NCBI RefSeq assembly: GCF_008370255.1
Contig: NZ_SEUI01000005.1
Coordinates: 118,006-182,005 of the forward strand
Source of the DNA: Pseudoalteromonas sp. FUC4
Lineage (GTDB): Bacteria > Pseudomonadota > Gammaproteobacteria > Enterobacterales > Alteromonadaceae
DNA: 64,000 nt
Direction: 5' to 3'
Shown here in pieces: positions 60,066 to 64,000 of the stretch (within the stretch, counting starts at the first letter, position 1; each line of letters begins with the position of its first letter). A model generated the notes under the pieces. That model saw nothing but the letters and a program-made list of their open reading frames with translations, was not told the DNA's origin and searched no databases. The translations under genes and the position numbers were made by a program.

Positions 60066-61028
60066 GTGTTTAAGCAATTTAAAAATAAAGTGATGGGTGC
60101 GCCAACAGCTATGGCCGGTTTAGCTTTGGGTATTGCTAGTATGGGGTGGACATGGGAAAACGTTTTTAATTTAAACTCTCAAGGGCAATTTTTGGGATCG
60201 GTATTAGCTGGCGTATTAGTTTTACTTTTGGCTGCTAAGTTTTTACTATACCCTCATTTATTAAAAGCCGATTTAGCTCACCCAGTTGCAGGAAGTGTGA
60301 TCCCTACATTTGCAATGGCTAATCTTGTTATTTCAAACTCAGTTGGGCAATTTAACCCATTAGTTGGCGACATTATGTGGGTTTTAGCTTTTGTTCTGCA
60401 TCTCATATTTTTGGTGAGCTTTTTATACCAGCGAGCAAAAAAGTTTAATTTTGAAGATATGGCGCCCAGTTGGTTTGTGCCACCAGTGGGGATAATTATT
60501 GCAGACATTACTTTTTCGGGAAATCCAACATTAGCGTGGTTAGCTTACAGCGCACTGGTAATTGGTATATCAACGTACAGTATTATGCTGCCAATTATGT
60601 TTTATCGTTTTTTATTAGCATTAAAAAGTGACTACGAAATACAGCCAACACTTGCCATTTTAGCTGCGCCTGCCAGTTTAACATTAGCGGGGTATTTTCA
60701 TATTGTAGCTAATCCATCACTTGTTATAGTGGGGGCATTATTTATATTAGCTATAATAAAAACACTGATTGTTTATGTGTTATTTATAAAGTTATTACGC
60801 AGAACTTTTACGCCGAGCTACGCTGCTTTTACATTTCCAATGGTTATTGGGGCAACTGCATTATTTAAAATGAAAGATTGGATGCAAAGTATAAACCTCG
60901 CAATGCCATATGTAGATACAGTTAATTACTTAGCTACGTTTGAACTTATAGTTGCCACGGGAGTGGTATGTTATGTAAGTGGTCGGTACTTTTGCCACTT
61001 TAAATTATCAAAGCAACAGGTAACGTAA
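60066..61028 (+). CDS. TDT-family (TehA/SLAC1-like) membrane transporter
   Basis: A 320-residue protein with ten predicted helices of the tellurite-resistance/dicarboxylate-transporter and SLAC1 anion-channel fold. Characteristic segments are PTAMAGLALGIASMGWTW at the N-terminus and HPVAGSVIPTFAMA, plus FVPPVGIIIAD. Substrates in the family include anions, malate, sulfite and tellurite; none can be chosen here. It starts with GTG 60066, with AGGAA 6 bases upstream. It converges with a small minus-strand gene. Confidence 0.85.
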   Translation: MFKQFKNKVMGAPTAMAGLALGIASMGWTWENVFNLNSQGQFLGSVLAGVLVLLLAAKFLLYPHLLKADLAHPVAGSVIPTFAMANLVISNSVGQFNPLVGDIMWVLAFVLHLIFLVSFLYQRAKKFNFEDMAPSWFVPPVGIIIADITFSGNPTLAWLAYSALVIGISTYSIMLPIMFYRFLLALKSDYEIQPTLAILAAPASLTLAGYFHIVANPSLVIVGALFILAIIKTLIVYVLFIKLLRRTFTPSYAAFTFPMVIGATALFKMKDWMQSINLAMPYVDTVNYLATFELIVATGVVCYVSGRYFCHFKLSKQQVT

Positions 61029-61030
61029 AG

Positions 61031-61189
61031 TTACTCTTGGATTATTTGAGGCTCATTACTTTCTTGTTCAGCTAGTTTTTTGCGCTCAGCTTTTGATACA
61101 TAAGACGGTTTGTTGCTTTTATGCAATTTAGCGTTAGTGCGTTTATCTTTCTTTTGAAATTTAGTGACGATTTTTTTACGACGGTTCAC
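61031..61189 (-). CDS. Small basic protein, DUF2986-like
   Basis: A 52-residue lysine-rich protein (NRRKKIVTKFQKKDKRTNAK, then LHKSNKPSYVSKAERKKLAE). It resembles the DUF2986 family of marine gammaproteobacteria from memory. I place the start at GTG 61189, with AGGG about 10 bases upstream, so that it begins MNRRKKI; an ATG at 61222 would add 11 residues. Strong positive charge suggests nucleic-acid or ribosome contact, which is inference. Its stop lies 2 bp from the TDT gene's stop. Confidence 0.65.
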   Translation of the reverse strand: MNRRKKIVTKFQKKDKRTNAKLHKSNKPSYVSKAERKKLAEQESNEPQIIQE

Positions 61190-61347
61190 AATTAAATACC
61201 CTGTTAATTTTAAGTCGCGCATTATACAGTCATCCTCATAAAAGCTGCTATATAAATATTTACCTTAAGTAATCTGTGTGTTTAGCGTAAAGAGCTATAA
61301 GTAGGCGCTTCATAGCGTTATAATTACCGCTCTTAGTTATTAATTAA

Positions 61348-62847
61348 ATGGGAATTGTTTTGAAAAAGTTAGCTTTAGCCAGTATTGCTTTATTTGCATT
61401 TAGCGCTCATGCGCAGTTAAATAAAAATATTGATAGCGTTGCCGATTACGCAGTAGATACCTATCAAAATGCTCAAATACACACTCTTACCAATTTAGTT
61501 GCTTTTCCGACGGTTAATAAGAGCGACATTAGCACTCCTCAAAATCCCGATTTTATTGGCTTTAAAGCACTTTTAAAAATGAAAGCCGCAGAACTTGGTT
61601 TCGACTATCAAGATTTAGGCTACACCGTATTAATTGGTATGGGCGAGCAAAGCGAAAAAGTAACCGTAGTAACCCACGGCGACGTGCAACCTGCTAATGC
61701 TAGCAAATGGAAACAAAGCCCTTTTATTATTGATACATCTGAACCGGGTAAATTAGTTGGTCGTGGTACTGAGGACGATAAAGGTGCAATAGCAACAGCG
61801 CTTTATGCCATGAAGGCAATTAAAGATAAAGGTATAACCCTTAATAACCGTATTGAGCTTATGATTTACCTTGCTGAGGAGTCTGATTGGGGTCCGCTTA
61901 CTCAATTTATGAAAACGTATGAGCAACCAAAATATGCAGTAACGATTGATGCATCATACCCTGTAGTGGTTGCCGAGAAAGGTTGGAGCTTAATTGCACC
62001 TACTTTTAATGCAACATCACCACAGACGGGTTTATATGTGAGTGAAGTAACTGGCGGCGCGTTTAGAAGTCAAATTCCAGAAGATGCCAGCTTAGTACTT
62101 CACAATGCAGACGCTGCACTTATTAATACATTAAAAGCAAAAGCTAAAACATTAAATAAAGTTGAATTTAACTTTAGTGAAAAAAGCAATGGTTTAGCAA
62201 TAAGTGTTAAAGGTATGTCGGCGCATTCATCAGAGCCTGAGTCGGGTATAAACGCCATTGCTTATTTAGCTGAGTTATTTAAAGGCGTGGAGCTTGAAAA
62301 TAACAGTGACGGCGAGCTAATCGACTTTGTAAATCAGTTAATTGGTTTAGATATTCACGGTAAACAGTTTGGCGAAATAGCCTATAAGCACGACTTTATG
62401 GGCCCGATGACAGTGGCACCAACCGTTATTGAGCGCGATGGGAATGCACTAACTCTTGCCGTAAATGCACGTCGCCCAATGGGTAAAGACGAAGCTGTAT
62501 TACAAAAGCAAATTGATGATGCACTCGCTAATTGGCAAGCCACTAACAATGTAACGCTTGCTAACATAGAAACAATTATTGGCACACCGATGCTACTTGA
62601 TGGCGCGCCACATGCGCAAAAGCTGCTTGATATTTTCAAGCATTTTACGGGCGACGAAAAAGCTGACTTTGTATCAATAGGTGGTGGCACTAACGCAAAG
62701 CTGTTTGATAATGCGGTATCGTTTGGTCCTTCAATGCCAGGTAAGCGCTACACAGGTCATTCAGAGCATGAATTTATGACACTTGAGCAACTTGAACTGA
62801 ATTTACGTATGTACACAGCAATGATGATAGAGCTAGGTAATATGTAG
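61348..62847 (+). CDS. M20-family dipeptidase, exported
   Basis: A 499-residue zinc peptidase. The signal peptide ends at SAHAQ. Metal and catalytic residues are H110 and D112 (VVTHGDVQP), the bridging aspartate in GRGTEDDKG (about 143), the catalytic EE in YLAEESDWG, and a late H in GKRYTGHSEHEF; the dimerisation-domain histidine is in GMSAHSSEPESG. It is close to Xaa-His/beta-Ala dipeptidases of the PepV-like group. An alternative start is TTG 61360 (giving MKKLALAS, with GGGA upstream), which may be the true one; ATG 61348 lacks a ribosome site. Confidence 0.88.
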   Translation: MGIVLKKLALASIALFAFSAHAQLNKNIDSVADYAVDTYQNAQIHTLTNLVAFPTVNKSDISTPQNPDFIGFKALLKMKAAELGFDYQDLGYTVLIGMGEQSEKVTVVTHGDVQPANASKWKQSPFIIDTSEPGKLVGRGTEDDKGAIATALYAMKAIKDKGITLNNRIELMIYLAEESDWGPLTQFMKTYEQPKYAVTIDASYPVVVAEKGWSLIAPTFNATSPQTGLYVSEVTGGAFRSQIPEDASLVLHNADAALINTLKAKAKTLNKVEFNFSEKSNGLAISVKGMSAHSSEPESGINAIAYLAELFKGVELENNSDGELIDFVNQLIGLDIHGKQFGEIAYKHDFMGPMTVAPTVIERDGNALTLAVNARRPMGKDEAVLQKQIDDALANWQATNNVTLANIETIIGTPMLLDGAPHAQKLLDIFKHFTGDEKADFVSIGGGTNAKLFDNAVSFGPSMPGKRYTGHSEHEFMTLEQLELNLRMYTAMMIELGNM

Positions 62848-62886
62848 TTTAAGCCTTACTTAAATTTTAATAATAGGTGTTGAGTA

Positions 62887-63663
62887 CTAATCAGCACCTA
62901 TGTCCTTAAAATTTACCTCAGGCAAGTTTTCAAAACTTGGTTTGGCAAATAAATACCCTTGCATAAGCTCAACACCTGCGTTTTTAAGCCACTTATATTC
63001 TTCTACTGTTTCAATCCCTTCAGCCAGTGCGGTAATATTTAAATCGCGAAACATATTTAAGCAATGAGTTACTATTAATTGGCGTTTTTTGTCGTTGCTT
63101 ATATCGCGTATGAGCGCCATATCAAGCTTGATAATATCTGTTTGAAAGTCAGCCAGTAGATTTAAACCAGAATAACCTGCACCAAAGTCATCAGTGGCGG
63201 TTTTAAATCCGAGAGACTGATAGTAATCAACAATGCGTTTAATGTGTGCGGTGTCTTCAATTTTTTCAACTTCAGTAAATTCAAACATAATATTTTGAAT
63301 TGGGAAGTTATACTTTTTTGCAGCTTCTAGTGTGGTGCGTATACATCGCTCTGGTTTATAAATAGCATTAGGTAAAAAGTTAATGCTTAGCATTGATGTT
63401 ATGCCCAGCTTTGCGGCTAGTTGAATAGCTTTAATACGACAAAGCTGATCAAATGCATAGCGGTTGTCTTCATTCACTTTTGAAATAATTGAATAAGCAG
63501 ACTCGCCATTTAAACCCCTAACCAATGCTTCATAGCCATAAATTAGGCGAGTTTTACAGTTTATAATCGGTTGAAAAGCCATAGAAAAATCAAATTCAAG
63601 ATCGTTGGCGTCAGCACAATTACTACATGTCACTTTTTCACAATCTTTTGATTTTTCGATCAC
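62887..63663 (-). CDS. EAL-domain c-di-GMP phosphodiesterase
   Basis: A 258-residue stand-alone EAL protein that should hydrolyse c-di-GMP. All catalytic elements are present: E in YEALVRG, N in SINFLPN, E in FEFTEVE, DD in TDDFGAGYSG, K in IIKLD, E in EGIET and the terminal QGYLFAKP. A short N-terminus with CxxC (VTCSNCADA) could bind a metal or sense redox. It starts with GTG 63663 with GAGGA about nine bases upstream. With the PilZ protein and the BdlA-type receptor it points to c-di-GMP control in this region. Confidence 0.92.
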   Translation of the reverse strand: MIEKSKDCEKVTCSNCADANDLEFDFSMAFQPIINCKTRLIYGYEALVRGLNGESAYSIISKVNEDNRYAFDQLCRIKAIQLAAKLGITSMLSINFLPNAIYKPERCIRTTLEAAKKYNFPIQNIMFEFTEVEKIEDTAHIKRIVDYYQSLGFKTATDDFGAGYSGLNLLADFQTDIIKLDMALIRDISNDKKRQLIVTHCLNMFRDLNITALAEGIETVEEYKWLKNAGVELMQGYLFAKPSFENLPEVNFKDIGAD

Positions 63664-63793
63664 TTAGTTCATCCTCTTATGTTTATTTTTAAAGTTAGTT
63701 GAGGGTAGATCCTAACACAAACAGATTAAAGTATTAGTTTATATTTTTTTTAACGTAATAAGTAATTGTTTATATGTGAGTGATATTATGACT

Positions 63794-63817
63794 AATGTCA
63801 TGCTATTTAATGACATT
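63794..63817. promoter_or_regulatory. Inverted repeat upstream of the last gene start
   Basis: AATGTCAT (63794-63801) and ATGACATT (63810-63817) are perfect inverted 8-mers separated by 8 bp, about 64 bp before the ATG at 63881. A candidate operator for the gene starting there, or for the divergent EAL gene. Confidence 0.4.
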
Positions 63818-63880
63818 TGGCAGGGGTTTACATTTCGTTTTTATATAAAAATAGATTTATACATTAACAGGAGGATAAAC

Positions 63881-64000
63881 ATGAATACATCAACAACAAT
63901 ATTTCAAAGTATTAAACAGTATGCAGTTGCTTTAGGGTCTGTTGATCTTTCAAGGTTAAATTTGCAGCAGTCTGTTTGGTATTTAGGCAAGACAGAGCCT
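63881..64000 (+). pseudogene. Start of a gene entered by repeat copy 3 (cut by window end)
   Basis: ATG 63881 has a near-perfect ribosome site (AGGAGG, 7 bases upstream) and opens MNTSTTIFQSIKQYAVAL. At codon 18 the frame enters the 268-bp element and continues in it without a stop to the window end; by comparison with copy 1 a TAG would follow two codons later. The gene is therefore either broken by the insertion or a very short peptide. The family is not recognisable from 17 residues. Confidence 0.45.
63933..64000. mobile_element. 268-bp MITE-like element, copy 3 (partial at window end)
   Basis: The first 68 bases match copies 1 and 2 with a few differences (TAGGGTCTGTTGATC, GACAG for GGCAG). 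It is the only copy in the window that lies inside a reading frame rather than after one. Confidence 0.8.

Noticed and set aside
63818-63835. Sigma54 promoter-like TGGCAGG before the last gene start
   Set aside because: The GG element is present but the required GC at -12 spacing is missing.

Overview
The window reads as a chromosomal segment of a marine gammaproteobacterium, most probably Pseudoalteromonas or a close Alteromonadales relative. The reasons are the AT-rich composition, a complete Na+-translocating NADH:quinone reductase operon with its maturation factors, the bolA/yajG/ampG neighbourhood, a cytochrome bo-type oxidase operon, and protein sequences that track Vibrio and Shewanella orthologues closely. 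No rRNA, tRNA, prophage, CRISPR array or insertion-sequence transposase was seen.

Layout. 1-1.2 kb: 3' end of mrcB (PBP1B). 1.2-8 kb, minus strand: a chemotaxis receptor, hemL, pyrB, hemJ and a CLC chloride transporter. 8-9.4 kb: erpA behind a promoter with an IscR type 1 site, a tiny membrane protein and a small XRE regulator. 9.4-15.5 kb: ampG, a periplasmic cyclophilin, yajG and rlmG on the minus strand; alkB, bolA and fabV on the plus strand. 16.1-23.4 kb: nqrABCDEF, apbE and nqrM, i.e. the Na+ pump plus its flavin transferase and iron-insertion factor. 23.4-25.3 kb: mostly non-coding, with five tandem 114-bp repeats and a perfect FNR-type box upstream of a small membrane protein. 25.3-30.1 kb: cyoABCDE. 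30.2-34.7 kb, minus strand: a secreted protein, a periplasmic thioredoxin, an HDAC-like deacetylase, a PilZ protein and EttA. 35-40.6 kb: an outer-membrane barrel, then metA and a methionine synthase encoded as two consecutive genes, behind MetR and MetJ sites. 40.8-42.3 kb: small hypothetical genes, one frameshifted. 42.4-45.2 kb: an IorAB-like molybdenum hydroxylase pair. 45.3-54.3 kb: CsbD, truncated haemoglobin, HrpB, a DUF1800/DUF1501 pair, DUF1499 and a zinc alcohol dehydrogenase. 54.6-64 kb: an MFS exporter, a soluble PAS-PAS chemoreceptor (BdlA type), an OprC-like copper TonB receptor, a TDT-family transporter, an M20 dipeptidase, an EAL phosphodiesterase and the start of one more gene.

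Three things stand out beyond ordinary housekeeping. (1) The tandem 114-bp array carries in every unit a 10-bp stem followed by a T-run; the last unit changes five stem bases yet keeps all ten pairs, which points to selection on RNA structure. (2) A 268-bp MITE-like element with imperfect terminal inverted repeats and TA ends occurs twice complete and once at the window edge. Both full copies sit between a stop codon and that gene's intrinsic terminator, and the third lies inside the beginning of an ORF. (3) MetH is cut exactly at the linker between its homocysteine and pterin domains; the two halves are in the same reading frame and the stop codon of the first doubles as the start of the Shine-Dalgarno of the second.

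All calls rest on reading the sequence and on remembered family features; no database search or folding program was run.
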